From: Hyphomicrobiales bacterium
Lineage (GTDB): Bacteria; Pseudomonadota; Alphaproteobacteria; Rhizobiales; Rhizobiaceae
DNA length: 64,000 bases
Reading direction: 5' to 3'
Assembly: GCA_900473915.1 (NCBI GenBank)
Contig: UCNG01000005.1
Coordinates: 1-64,000 of the forward strand
Positions 44,301-53,531 of the stretch are shown here, one piece after another. The notes under the pieces were generated by a model, which saw nothing but the letters and a program-made list of their open reading frames with translations, did no database searches and was not told the origin of the DNA. The translations under genes and the position numbers were made by a program. How positions within the stretch are numbered: position 1 is the first letter of the stretch; each line of letters opens with the position of its first letter.

Positions 44301-45536
44301 TTATTTCTGGCCTTGCGTGGCGGACTGATACCAGGAGGCAAGAAGCTGGCGCTCTTCAGCGCTCACGCCGGTCACATTGGCGGGCGGCATGGCATGAGAG
44401 CGGCCTGCCTGCAAATAGATTTCACGCGCATGTGCCGCAATGTCCCGGTCGGTTTCCAGCACGACGCCCTTCGGCGGCGCAATAATGCCTTCCCAGCCCG
44501 GCTCCTTGGCGTGGCACATGGCGCAGCGCCCCAGAACGGTATCCCGCACTTTTCCAAAGTGCGGGTCCGAGATGAAAGACTGCTGCAAGGCCGAGACCTT
44601 CTGTTCTTCCGGTTCTCCCGTCAGCACCTTCGGCACCGTCGAGAGCCAGATGATGACGATGAACAGGATGACCGTGACGAGCCAGGTCCAGGTCGGGCTG
44701 CCCTTGCGAGCGTGCTGCGTGTTGAACCAGTGGCGGATCGTGACGCCCATCAGGAACACCAGCGAAGCGATGATCCAGTTGAACTCGGTCCCGAAAGCCA
44801 GCGGATAGTGGTTCGACAGCATCAGGAACAGAACCGGCAGCGTCAGATAGTTGTTATGCGTCGAGCGCTGCTTGGCGATCTTGCCGTATTTCGGGTCCGG
44901 CTTGCGGCCAGCGATCAGATCGGCCACCACGATCTTCTGGTTCGGAATGATGATCATGAACACGTTGGCGGACATGATCGTCGCGGTGAAAGCGCCCAGA
45001 TGCAGGAAGGCTGCGCGTCCGGTGAACAGGTGCGTATAGCCCCAGGCCACCAGCACGAGGATGACATAGAGAAGCACCATCAAAAGCGTGTCGCTCTTGC
45101 CGAGCATGAGCTTGCAGATCGTGTTGTAGGCGATCCAGCCGAAGGCCAGCGAAGCAATCGAAATGCCGATGGCGACAGGGCGCGAAACATCGAGAACATT
45201 CGGATCTATCAGGTAGAGATCAGCGCCAGCATAGTAGACGATGCAAAGCAGCGTGAAGCCCGACAGCCAGGTGGCGTAGGATTCCCATTTGAACCAGGTC
45301 AGGTGTTCCGGCATTTGCGCGGGCGCGACGAGATATTTCTGGATGTGGTAGAAACCACCGCCATGGACCTGCCATTCCTCGCCATGCGCACCTTCCGGCA
45401 AGCCGGGACGCTGGCGCAAGCCAAGATCGAGCGCAATGAAGTAAAAGGACGAGCCGATCCACGCAATCGCGGTAATCACGTGCAGCCACCGCGCTGCGAA
45501 GCCCAGCCAGTCCCAGGCTACGGCGAAATCATACAT
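44301..45536 (-). CDS. puuD: Membrane urate oxidase PuuD with C-terminal cytochrome c
   Basis: A 411-residue protein with about eight membrane helices (family PF06181) and a C-terminal cytochrome c domain with CAMCHA near residue 345. In related bacteria PuuD oxidises urate to 5-hydroxyisourate using the respiratory chain rather than oxygen with peroxide release. It is located next to guaD and convergent in role with XdhAB and HiuH. No soluble uricase gene is present, so PuuD should fill this step here. Confidence 0.9.
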   Translation of the reverse strand: MYDFAVAWDWLGFAARWLHVITAIAWIGSSFYFIALDLGLRQRPGLPEGAHGEEWQVHGGGFYHIQKYLVAPAQMPEHLTWFKWESYATWLSGFTLLCIVYYAGADLYLIDPNVLDVSRPVAIGISIASLAFGWIAYNTICKLMLGKSDTLLMVLLYVILVLVAWGYTHLFTGRAAFLHLGAFTATIMSANVFMIIIPNQKIVVADLIAGRKPDPKYGKIAKQRSTHNNYLTLPVLFLMLSNHYPLAFGTEFNWIIASLVFLMGVTIRHWFNTQHARKGSPTWTWLVTVILFIVIIWLSTVPKVLTGEPEEQKVSALQQSFISDPHFGKVRDTVLGRCAMCHAKEPGWEGIIAPPKGVVLETDRDIAAHAREIYLQAGRSHAMPPANVTGVSAEERQLLASWYQSATQGQK

Positions 45537-45684
45537 CAGGGACTCCCATTTCTTATCCCGTTTCTTGAGCCAATTCTTAGCCCATTGTTCGTTGTTGCAT
45601 TATGTGCCAAAGGAATCAGGTTCAGGGAACGTCACATCACGACCAGCACTTTCAAAAAAAAATATACAATTGGTGGAAGTCCGC

Positions 45685-46599
45685 ATGTCTTATCTTGATA
45701 ATCTGCGCGTTTTTGTGCGCGTTGTCGAATTGGGAAATCTATCTGCGGCGGGGCGCGACCAGCGCGCATCGCCGGCAGTTGCAAGCAATCGAATCAAGGA
45801 GTTGGAGAAGCATCTGGGAGTGAGGCTCTTCAACAGGACGACGCGCAAACTCACGCCGACCGAACATGGCCGCGTATTCTATGACGGCGCATTGAAAATC
45901 CTCGAAGCCGTGGATGAAGCGGAAGCGGCCGTGGCGGAACTGGCGAAAAATCCGAAGGGATCGATTCGCATCACCGCGCCGCTCGGCTTCGGCAGACGGC
46001 TGATTGCATCCGGCATTCCGGAGTTTCACGACAAATATCCGGATATCGAAGTGCGGCTTCGCCTGTCCGATCATGAAGTGGACATCATGAGCGAAGGTGT
46101 CGATGTGGCCTTCAAGCTCGGCGTTCTGGAAAACTCGAACCTGCGCATGCGCGGCATCATGAATTGCGAGCGCGTGATCTGCGCGGCGCCTGAATATCTG
46201 GAGAAACACGGGGTTCCGCAGTCACCGGACGAGCTGCTTGGCGACAAGCACCATTGTCTTCTGCTGCGCTTTCCGGGTTCGAAGGAATATTACTGGTCGC
46301 TGCAAACACCGGAAGGGTTGCGAAAGTTCGAAGTCACCGGGCCTTACGACTCGGACGATGGCGACGTGCTGACGCAATGGGCGCTCGGCGGGCGGGGCAT
46401 CATCAACAAGCCGCTGTTCGAAGTGAAGGAGTATATCCGCGACGGACGGCTGGTCCCCATCCTCGAAAGCACGCCACCGGCTCCGATCCAGCTTGCTGCG
46501 ATCTATCCGCACAAGCGCTTTCAGGACCCGAAGGTGCGCCTCATCATCGATTTCATGACGGAACGGTGCCAGCGGCTGATCCGCGAGGCTTTGGCATAG
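45685..46599 (+). CDS. LysR family regulator, divergent from puuD
   Basis: A 304-residue LysR regulator: N-terminal helix-turn-helix (LDNLRVFVRVVELGNLSAAGRDQRASPAVASNRIKELE region) and periplasmic-binding-type effector domain. The start at 45685 (MSYLDNL) is chosen over an upstream ATG because family proteins begin here and GGTGGAAG precedes it. Divergent from puuD-guaD with a 148-base gap, so likely controls them; downstream xdhC is convergent. Confidence 0.87.
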   Translation: MSYLDNLRVFVRVVELGNLSAAGRDQRASPAVASNRIKELEKHLGVRLFNRTTRKLTPTEHGRVFYDGALKILEAVDEAEAAVAELAKNPKGSIRITAPLGFGRRLIASGIPEFHDKYPDIEVRLRLSDHEVDIMSEGVDVAFKLGVLENSNLRMRGIMNCERVICAAPEYLEKHGVPQSPDELLGDKHHCLLLRFPGSKEYYWSLQTPEGLRKFEVTGPYDSDDGDVLTQWALGGRGIINKPLFEVKEYIRDGRLVPILESTPPAPIQLAAIYPHKRFQDPKVRLIIDFMTERCQRLIREALA

Positions 46600-46626
46600 G
46601 GCGGTTCATACCGCTCTAATGCAGTT

Positions 46627-46653
46627 GAAAAAGCCCGCCGGATCAGGCGGGCT
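46627..46653 (-). terminator. Terminator overlapping the xdhC stop
   Basis: AGCCCGCC / GGCGGGCT arms (46632-46639, 46646-46653) with a T run on the minus strand. The TGA stop of xdhC (46643-46645) falls in the loop. Just left, 46598-46617 has a small GGGCGGTTCATACCGCTCT hairpin that is a stub of module A of the dispersed repeat. Confidence 0.8.
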
Positions 46654-47500
46654 GCGCTATACGGGCGGATGCCAGAACAGCGGTCAGGACTTCGGCTGCG
46701 GCCAGCGCCGCGATTACTTCCGGTCTTTTATCCTTCACGACCGTACCGCCGACCGGACACACGAGATTTTCAAATAAATCTTCGTCTGCGACCTCGCGTT
46801 TCAACCAATTTTTGAAAGTGGCCTTCTTGGTCTTCGAGCCGATCATGCCGACATAGACCGCATCGCGCCGCTGCAATGCTTCGGCGGCGATCAGGAAATC
46901 CAGCGCATGGTCATGGGTAAGGATGATGAAGGCACTGCCCGGCGGCGCGGAACGCACCACCTGCTCGGGCATGGCTGAAAGACAGGTTTCGACCCCCGGC
47001 ACATCGCAGGCCATCAGCTCCGCTTCCCGTGTATCCACCAGAACGACCCGGACGGGTGTAAGCGAAAGCGCATGGGCCAGCGCATTACCGACATGGCCTG
47101 CACCGAAGATATAGACATGCGGACGGGTTGCTATTTCAGCATCCACCTTGCTGACAAGTTCATCCGTCAGCCCGCGGTTCACCCGCCTGAAGCTCAGGCC
47201 CACCCTTCCGCCGCAGCACTGGCCGATTTCCGGGCCCAATGCCACATTCATGGGTGGAACATCCATGGGTGTGTCCTTGCCGCCAGCCAAGATTTTTCGG
47301 GCATGATCGATCGCCATATATTCAAGCTGGCCGCCGCCGATGGTCCGAAAGATCATGTCGCGGGCGACAAGCATCCACGCCCCGGCATCGCGGGGTGCGG
47401 AACCTTTCACATCCGAGACTTCAACCAGCACGCAGTCCTGAGAATTCCGGGCAGAACGCCGGTTGAGAAAAGCCCGGATATCGTCGCGTGCGCCCGGCAT
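46643..47500 (-). CDS. xdhC: Xanthine dehydrogenase accessory protein XdhC
   Basis: A 285-residue cofactor insertion chaperone that binds molybdenum cofactor, promotes its sulfuration and delivers it to XdhB. N-terminal XdhC domain with GSAPRDAGAWMLV and GGGQLEYMAI, GPEIGQCCGGRV, and a Rossmann-type C-terminal domain (YIFGAGHVGNALAHAL). Downstream of xdhB by four bases, in the order xdhA-xdhB-xdhC. The last codons run into the terminator. Confidence 0.92.
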   Translation of the reverse strand: MPGARDDIRAFLNRRSARNSQDCVLVEVSDVKGSAPRDAGAWMLVARDMIFRTIGGGQLEYMAIDHARKILAGGKDTPMDVPPMNVALGPEIGQCCGGRVGLSFRRVNRGLTDELVSKVDAEIATRPHVYIFGAGHVGNALAHALSLTPVRVVLVDTREAELMACDVPGVETCLSAMPEQVVRSAPPGSAFIILTHDHALDFLIAAEALQRRDAVYVGMIGSKTKKATFKNWLKREVADEDLFENLVCPVGGTVVKDKRPEVIAALAAAEVLTAVLASARIAQPA

Positions 47501-47504
47501 TTCC

Positions 47505-49859
47505 CTAGCCCTTTTGTTTGCGGAGCCGTTCGATGGCCATCAGCACACGTTCCGGCGTCGCAGGCGCATCAAGACGCGGGCAGACCTTGTGATCGGCAAC
47601 GCTGGCGACGGCATCGGCCAGAGCGTGCAGCACCGACAGGCCGAGCGGCAGCGGCGGCTCGCCGACAGCCTTGGAGCGATGGATCGTCGGCTCATAGGCC
47701 TCCGACCAGTCGGTCAGCGCGACATTGAAGATCTTGGGCCGGTCGGAAGCCAGCGGGATCTTGTAGGTGGATGGCGCATGGGTGCGAAGCCGCCCCTTGT
47801 CGTCCCATACAAGCTCCTCGGTGGTCAGCCAGCCCATGCCCTGCACGAAGCCGCCTTCAACCTGACCGATATCGATGGCGCGGTTCAGGGACCGCCCCGT
47901 ATCATGCAGAATATCGGTGCGCTCCACCACATATTCGCCAGTCAGAGTATCGACGGAAACTTCGGAACAGGCCGCTCCGTAGGCATAGTAATAGAAGGCG
48001 TGGCCCCGGCCCTTGGCCCGGTCCCAGTGGATTTTCGGCGTCTTGTAGTGGCCTGCCGCCGAAAGCTGCACGCGACCGATAAAAGCCTGCTTCACAAGAT
48101 CGTTGAAGCTGATTTCCTGATTGCCGACCCGAACGCGGTTGGGAAGAAAGACGATCTGGTCTTCCGGCACCTGATATTGCTGCGCCGCAAAATGGATGAG
48201 GCGCTTCTTGATCTGGCGGGCGGCGTCCTGCGCTGCCATGCCGTTGAGATCGGCACCGGAAGAAGCCGCCGTCGGCGCTGTGTTCGGCACCTTGGCGGTG
48301 GTGGTCGCGGTGATCTTCACCCGGTCGATGTCGATCTGGAATTCCTCGGCCACGACCTGCGCCACCTTCATATGGAGCCCCTGCCCCATTTCCGTGCCGC
48401 CATGGTTCATATGCACCGAGCCGTCATTATAGACATGCACCAGAGCGCCAGCCTGATTGGACTCCGTCTTGGTGAAGGAAATGCCGAATTTCACCGGCGT
48501 CAGTGCGATGCCGCGTTTCACATAGCGGCTTTTCGCGTTGAATTCGCGGATCGCCTCGCGGCGCTTTGCGTAATCCGCGCTTTCCTCCAGTTCCGCAACG
48601 ATGCGCTGGATGATGCAATCCTCGACCTTCTGGTGGTAGGGCGTGACGTTGCGCGTGCCATCCTTCCCCGTCTCGTCGTAGAAATTGCGCTTGCGGATTT
48701 CGAGCGGATCCTTGCCGACGGCGAACGCCACCTCATCGATCACGCGTTCCGCGCCGACCATGCCCTGCGGGCCGCCAAAGCCGCGAAACGCCGTGTTGGA
48801 AACCGTGTTCGTATAGAGCGGCGCCGACTGCGCATGCACCGCCGGGAAGAAATAGGCATTGTCACAGTGAAACAATGCGCGGTCGCCGACCGGCCCGGAA
48901 AGGTCTGCCGAGAAACCGGCATTGAGGGCAAACAGATAGTCGATGCCCAGAATATTGCCGTCGTCGTCGAAGCCGACTTCATAGTCGATGATGAAGTCGT
49001 GACGCTTGCCAGTCGAGGTCATGTCCTCGTCGCGGTCAAGCCTGATCTTCATGGCGCGCTTGTGCTTCTTGGCGGCAATTGCCGCAATCGCCGCCCACTG
49101 GTTGGCCTGCGTTTCCTTGCCGCCGAAGCCACCGCCCATGCGGCGCACTTCCACCGTCACGGAATGGCTCGGAACGCCGAGCGCGTGCGCCACCAGATGC
49201 TGGGTTTCGGTCGGTCCCTGCGTGGAACAATAGACGGTGACGTCCTCGTCCTCGCCGGGGACGGCCAGCGAAACCTGGCCTTCCAGATAAAAGTGATCCT
49301 GCCCGCCGAGATACATGCGATTCTTGATGCGATGCGGCGCTGCATCGATGGCCGCGCGTGCGTCGCCGCGCTTCAGTGTCAGCGGCGTGGTGACGAGCCT
49401 GTCCTTCAGACCATCCAGCGCGCCGATGGAATAGATACCCGGCGTTTCCTCATAGTCGATTTTCGCCAGACGCGCGGCGCGGCGTGCCTGATCGCGGGTT
49501 TTGGCGATCACCGCAAAGATCGGCTGGCCGTGGAACTCGACCTTGTCGACGGCAAAGATCGGATCGTCATGCATGCCCGAGGGCGAAACGTCGTTTTCGC
49601 CGGGCACGTCCTTATAGGTCAGCACGTCGATCACGCCGGGCGCGGCGCGCACTGCCGACAAATCAATCGACTTGAAAGAGCCATGTGCGACGGAGGAATA
49701 GCCGATCCCGATATGCAACGTGCCTTCGGGTTCCGGAATATCGTCGATATAGACGGCCGTTCCCGTCACATGCTTATGGGCGGAGTCATGCTTCTGGTCG
49801 GTCGCAACGCCGCCGACAATGCGGGCAGCTTTCAATTCACTTGCAGGATGCTTGTTCAT
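47505..49859 (-). CDS. xdhB: Xanthine dehydrogenase molybdopterin-binding subunit XdhB
   Basis: A 784-residue large subunit that hydroxylates hypoxanthine and xanthine to urate at the molybdenum site. Opening VGGVATDQKHDSAHKHVTGTAVYIDDI is typical, then VEVRRMGGGFGGKETQ, GFGGPQGM and the closing GSFxVG-like GEPPLPLGLSVLHAL (active Glu in VGEPPL). Preceded by GTGAGGAGGC; separated from xdhA by 10 bases. A long antisense frame in this region is a shadow. Confidence 0.95.
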   Translation of the reverse strand: MNKHPASELKAARIVGGVATDQKHDSAHKHVTGTAVYIDDIPEPEGTLHIGIGYSSVAHGSFKSIDLSAVRAAPGVIDVLTYKDVPGENDVSPSGMHDDPIFAVDKVEFHGQPIFAVIAKTRDQARRAARLAKIDYEETPGIYSIGALDGLKDRLVTTPLTLKRGDARAAIDAAPHRIKNRMYLGGQDHFYLEGQVSLAVPGEDEDVTVYCSTQGPTETQHLVAHALGVPSHSVTVEVRRMGGGFGGKETQANQWAAIAAIAAKKHKRAMKIRLDRDEDMTSTGKRHDFIIDYEVGFDDDGNILGIDYLFALNAGFSADLSGPVGDRALFHCDNAYFFPAVHAQSAPLYTNTVSNTAFRGFGGPQGMVGAERVIDEVAFAVGKDPLEIRKRNFYDETGKDGTRNVTPYHQKVEDCIIQRIVAELEESADYAKRREAIREFNAKSRYVKRGIALTPVKFGISFTKTESNQAGALVHVYNDGSVHMNHGGTEMGQGLHMKVAQVVAEEFQIDIDRVKITATTTAKVPNTAPTAASSGADLNGMAAQDAARQIKKRLIHFAAQQYQVPEDQIVFLPNRVRVGNQEISFNDLVKQAFIGRVQLSAAGHYKTPKIHWDRAKGRGHAFYYYAYGAACSEVSVDTLTGEYVVERTDILHDTGRSLNRAIDIGQVEGGFVQGMGWLTTEELVWDDKGRLRTHAPSTYKIPLASDRPKIFNVALTDWSEAYEPTIHRSKAVGEPPLPLGLSVLHALADAVASVADHKVCPRLDAPATPERVLMAIERLRKQKG

Positions 49860-49869
49860 GATTGCCTCC

Positions 49870-51360
49870 TCACGCCACAGCGATTTCCGCCGCGCGCAGC
49901 GGCGTGTAACTGCCTTCCGTTTCGGCGAAGAAACGCCGCAACAGATTGCGCGCCGCGAGCAGCCGGTAATCCGCCGTCGCGCGCATATCGCTCAAGGGCG
50001 TATAATCTTGCGCATAGGCTTCCAATGCCGCTTCTACCGTGGCTTCGGTCCATGGTTTACCCATCAGTGCCGCTTCCACCGCGCTGGCGCGCTTCGGCGT
50101 GGCCGCCATGCCGCCATAGGCGATGCGAATTGTTTCCACATTGCCCGCCGCGTCGAGCGTCAGGTGGAAGCTACCCAGCGTCGCGGTAATGTCTTCCTCG
50201 AAGCGCTTCGACACCTTGTAAATGGCAAAATGGCTGCCTTCCGCTGGCACCGGCACATGCACGGCTTCGACGAATTCGCCCGGCTGCCGATCCTGCTTGC
50301 CATAGGCGATGAAGAACTCTTCCAGCGGTATGGTGCGGCGCTCCGCCCCTTTGCGCAAGGTCAGCGTAGCATTGAGTGCGATCAGGGGTGGCGGGGTGTC
50401 GCCAATCGGCGAACCATTGGCGATATTGCCGCCGATCGTGCCCATATTGCGCACCTGCTCGCCGCCGATGCGATTAATGAGTTGCCCAAGCTGGGGAATG
50501 CGCTTTGCGAGAAAACCGAACGCTTCCGTATAGGTCACGCCTGCGCCGATGGTGACAACGCCATTGTCCTCGCGGATGGAGCGCAGTTCCTCCAGATGGC
50601 CGATGAAGACGACCGGGGAAATATCGCGCATCATCTTCGTGACCCACAGGCCCACATCGGTCGAACCCGCAACGATGGTCGCCTTTGGTTCGGCCGCCAG
50701 AATGGTGGCAAAATCGTAGAGATCAGCAGGCACGATCAACCGATCCTTGCCCTCGCCCACTTCCACCCGCACGCCGTCCCGCATCGCCGTCAATTGTTCA
50801 AGAACATGGGCGCGCTCGGCTGCGAGCGGGTCTTCCATGGCCGTGCCATAGTCGGAAATGGCGCGGGCGGCACGCATGATGGCCTCGTAGCCCGTGCAGC
50901 GGCAAAGATTGCCCTGCAAGGCCTTTTCAATCTGCGCATCGGCGGGCTTCGGTTCGCGCATCCACAAAGCATAGAGCGACATGACGAAGCCCGGCGTGCA
51001 GAAGCCGCATTGCGAGCCGTGAAACTCGATCATTGCCTTTTGCACCGGATGCAGGCCGCCGTCGCTGCCGCGCAGATGCTCGATTGTCACCACATGGCAA
51101 CCATCGAGCGAACCCATGAAGCGGATGCACGCATTGACGCTTTCATAAACGAGCTTGCCGTCGCAAATCTTGCCGACCAGCACCGTGCACGCGCCACAAT
51201 CGCCTTCGCCGCAACCTTCCTTGGTGCCACGCAGCTTGGCGGACAGGCGCAAATAGTCGAGCAGCGTTTCGGTCGGCGAAACACGGTCGAGTTCGATCTT
51301 TTCACCGTTCAGAAGAAAGCGGATGGTATGTCGCACAGACTGACGCACCGGCTGGTTCAT
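49870..51360 (-). CDS. xdhA: Xanthine dehydrogenase FAD/2Fe-2S subunit XdhA
   Basis: A 496-residue small subunit: an N-terminal 2Fe-2S ferredoxin domain with GCGEGDCGACTV near 50 and CRCTGYEAI near 148, then an FAD-binding domain with TIVAGSTDVGLW and GTIGGNIANGSPIGD, and a closing CO-dehydrogenase-type domain. It accepts electrons from the Mo centre and reduces NAD+. Starts five bases after the hiuH stop. Confidence 0.95.
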   Translation of the reverse strand: MNQPVRQSVRHTIRFLLNGEKIELDRVSPTETLLDYLRLSAKLRGTKEGCGEGDCGACTVLVGKICDGKLVYESVNACIRFMGSLDGCHVVTIEHLRGSDGGLHPVQKAMIEFHGSQCGFCTPGFVMSLYALWMREPKPADAQIEKALQGNLCRCTGYEAIMRAARAISDYGTAMEDPLAAERAHVLEQLTAMRDGVRVEVGEGKDRLIVPADLYDFATILAAEPKATIVAGSTDVGLWVTKMMRDISPVVFIGHLEELRSIREDNGVVTIGAGVTYTEAFGFLAKRIPQLGQLINRIGGEQVRNMGTIGGNIANGSPIGDTPPPLIALNATLTLRKGAERRTIPLEEFFIAYGKQDRQPGEFVEAVHVPVPAEGSHFAIYKVSKRFEEDITATLGSFHLTLDAAGNVETIRIAYGGMAATPKRASAVEAALMGKPWTEATVEAALEAYAQDYTPLSDMRATADYRLLAARNLLRRFFAETEGSYTPLRAAEIAVA

Positions 51361-51365
51361 GGCGC

Positions 51366-51731
51366 TTAGCTCCCGCGATAGGTGGAATAGGAAAAGGGCG
51401 AAACGAGAAGCGGCACATGATAATGCGCCTTTTCATCGGAAATGCCAAAACGCAGGGGAACGACATCGAGGAACGGCACGACACCTTCGGTCTTGCCGAA
51501 ATATTCGCCGACATGGAAGAGAAGCTCGTAGGACCCTGTCCGCAAATTCTCGCCCGACAGCAGCGGCTCGCCGCAACGGCCGTCGTCATTGGTTCGGATT
51601 TCCCGGATGGTCTCTGCCTGTTGATTCCCGACGCGGCGCAATTCGATGCGCAGATTTGCCGCCGGTTTGCCGCTTACCGTATCGAGGACATGCGTCGTCA
51701 ACCGGCCACTACCGCTCTTTTCCTGACCCAT
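51366..51731 (-). CDS. hiuH: 5-Hydroxyisourate hydrolase
   Basis: A 121-residue transthyretin-like protein that opens 5-hydroxyisourate to OHCU. N-terminal [14 protein letters not shown] (catalytic His), [25 protein letters not shown] with the diagnostic C-terminal YRGS. The start at 51731 has AGGAG upstream, and the longer reading has no support. First gene of the hiuH-xdhABC unit and divergent from puuE; the 267-base gap contains no clear operator. Confidence 0.93.
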   Translation of the reverse strand: MGQEKSGSGRLTTHVLDTVSGKPAANLRIELRRVGNQQAETIREIRTNDDGRCGEPLLSGENLRTGSYELLFHVGEYFGKTEGVVPFLDVVPLRFGISDEKAHYHVPLLVSPFSYSTYRGS

Positions 51732-51998
51732 TTGCACTCCTGCAGCTTGCTGATTCTCTCGTGACGAACACTGGAAAATGTTGCAAGCTTTTGATTTCTG
51801 GTGGTTTATTTCTGCCCAACGTCGCCGCTGGCTATGGGGGCCGCAAACCACACCATGTTCCCAGCATTCAGTATTTCGCTATCTGCCGCATAGGGGAAGA
51901 TGGGTATCGTTGGATGTCTTTCAAATTTTTGAAGGGGAATAAGAGCGGTAAATCTTTATTATCATAGGCGAAATGAACGAAATGAGGGAAGATTTGCA

Positions 51999-53426
51999 AT
52001 GAAATATCCGCGCAATCTCGTCGGCTACGGGCGCAACACGCCAGATCCGCGCTGGCCGGGAGGAGCCAATATCGCTGTTCAATTCGTCGTCAACTATGAG
52101 GAAGGCGGCGAATCCTGCGTTCTCGACGGCGATCCGGCCTCCGAATGCCTCCTGTCCGAGATTGTCGGCGCGCAAGCCTGGAAAGACCAGCGCAACCTCA
52201 ACATGGAATCCATCTACGAGTATGGCGCCCGTTCCGGCTTCTGGCGCCTGTGGCGCGCCTTCACCCGCCGCAACATGCCCGTTACCGTCTATGGCGTGAC
52301 GCTTGCCATGGCGCGCAATCCGGAAGCCGTCGCAGCCATGAAGGAAGCCGACTGGGAAATCGCCAGCCACGGCTTGCGCTGGTGGGAATATAAGGATGTT
52401 CCCGAAGAGATCGAGCGCGAACATATCCGCGAAGCCGTTCGCCTTCACACCGAACTCACCGGCTCGCGTCCGCTCGGCATCTATCAGGGCAAGCCTTCCG
52501 ACAACACGCTGAAGCTCGTGATGGAAGAAGGCGGTTTCCTCTATTCCGCCGATTCCTATGCCGACGAACTGCCCTACTGGGTGCAAGGGCCGAAAGGCCC
52601 GCATCTGATCGTGCCCTATACGCTGGACGCCAATGACATGCGTTTTGCAACGCCGCAGGGCTTCAACTCCGGCGACCAGTTCTTCACCTATCTGAAAGAC
52701 ACGTTCGACGTGCTTTACCGCGAAGGCGCGGAAGGCGCGCCGAAGATGATGTCCATCGGCCTGCACTGCCGCCTTGTCGGGCGCCCTGGCCGCGTCGCCG
52801 CGCTCGAACGGTTCCTTGATTACGTGCAGAGCCATGACAAGGTATGGGTCGCCAAGCGCGTCGATATTGCCCGCCACTGGCACGAAAACTACAAGCCTGT
52901 CACTGCCGATGTGGTGCCATCGAAGGCCGGTAAAGATGAATTCGTCGCGCGCTATGGCAGCATTTTCGAGCATTCGCCATGGATCGCGGAACGGGCCTAT
53001 GATGCGGGCTTTACCCTTGAGGAAGATACCGCTTCGGGCCTCGCCGCAGCCATGACCAAGGTGTTCCGCGCCGCCACCCCTGAAGAACGGCTGGCTGTGC
53101 TGAAAGCGCACCCCGACCTTGCGGGCAAGCTGGCGCAGGCAAAGCGGCTGACTGCGGAATCCACCGCCGAGCAGGCCGGTGCCGGTCTCGACGCGCTGAC
53201 CGACGCGGAGAAGCAGGCATTCACCGAACTGAACGACGCCTATACCGCGAAATTCGGCTTTCCCTTCATTATCGCTGTAAGGGGACGCAACAAGAAGGAA
53301 ATCCTCGACACGTTCCAGCGCCGCGTTTCCAATGACCGCGATACGGAGTTTGAAACGGCCTGCGCCCAGGTGGAACGCATCGCTCACCTGCGCCTCAAGG
53401 ATATTCTGCCCGAAGCGCTCTACTGA
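51999..53426 (+). CDS. Fused allantoinase PuuE and OHCU decarboxylase UraD
   Basis: A 475-residue fusion. The N-terminal 310 or so residues are a PuuE-type polysaccharide-deacetylase-fold allantoinase (PRNLVGYGRNTPDPRWPGGANIAVQFVVNYEEGGE opening region, DWEIASHGLRWWEY, ENNLNMESIYEYG-like segments), acting on allantoin without the zinc amidohydrolase type. The C-terminal about 165 residues are UraD, with LKAHPDLAGKL (catalytic His), STAEQAG and KFGFPFIIAVRGRNK. So one protein makes (S)-allantoin from OHCU and opens it. Followed by a hairpin terminator and the ureidoglycine aminohydrolase gene. Confidence 0.92.
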   Translation: MKYPRNLVGYGRNTPDPRWPGGANIAVQFVVNYEEGGESCVLDGDPASECLLSEIVGAQAWKDQRNLNMESIYEYGARSGFWRLWRAFTRRNMPVTVYGVTLAMARNPEAVAAMKEADWEIASHGLRWWEYKDVPEEIEREHIREAVRLHTELTGSRPLGIYQGKPSDNTLKLVMEEGGFLYSADSYADELPYWVQGPKGPHLIVPYTLDANDMRFATPQGFNSGDQFFTYLKDTFDVLYREGAEGAPKMMSIGLHCRLVGRPGRVAALERFLDYVQSHDKVWVAKRVDIARHWHENYKPVTADVVPSKAGKDEFVARYGSIFEHSPWIAERAYDAGFTLEEDTASGLAAAMTKVFRAATPEERLAVLKAHPDLAGKLAQAKRLTAESTAEQAGAGLDALTDAEKQAFTELNDAYTAKFGFPFIIAVRGRNKKEILDTFQRRVSNDRDTEFETACAQVERIAHLRLKDILPEALY

Positions 53427-53433
53427 TCCCCGC

Positions 53434-53466
53434 CGCCCGGAAGGTTCGCTTCCGGGCGCTTTCATT
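53434..53466 (+). terminator. Hairpin between puuE-uraD and the aminohydrolase gene
   Basis: CGCCCGGAAG (53434-53443) and CTTCCGGGCG (53449-53458) around GTTCG, followed by CTTTCATT. It may partly terminate or protect the upstream message. Confidence 0.5.
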
Positions 53467-53531
53467 CTACGTTTTTATGACTGGCCGTTTGACGCGCCGC
53501 GAATGCCAGCTTCTCACATAAGGAATTCCCC

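Noticed and set aside
47463-50189. A very long plus-strand open frame opposite xdhB and xdhA
   Set aside because: It is antisense to well-matched XdhB/XdhA sequence, has no ribosome site and consists of His/Arg/Asp-rich shadow sequence typical of G/C-rich genes.
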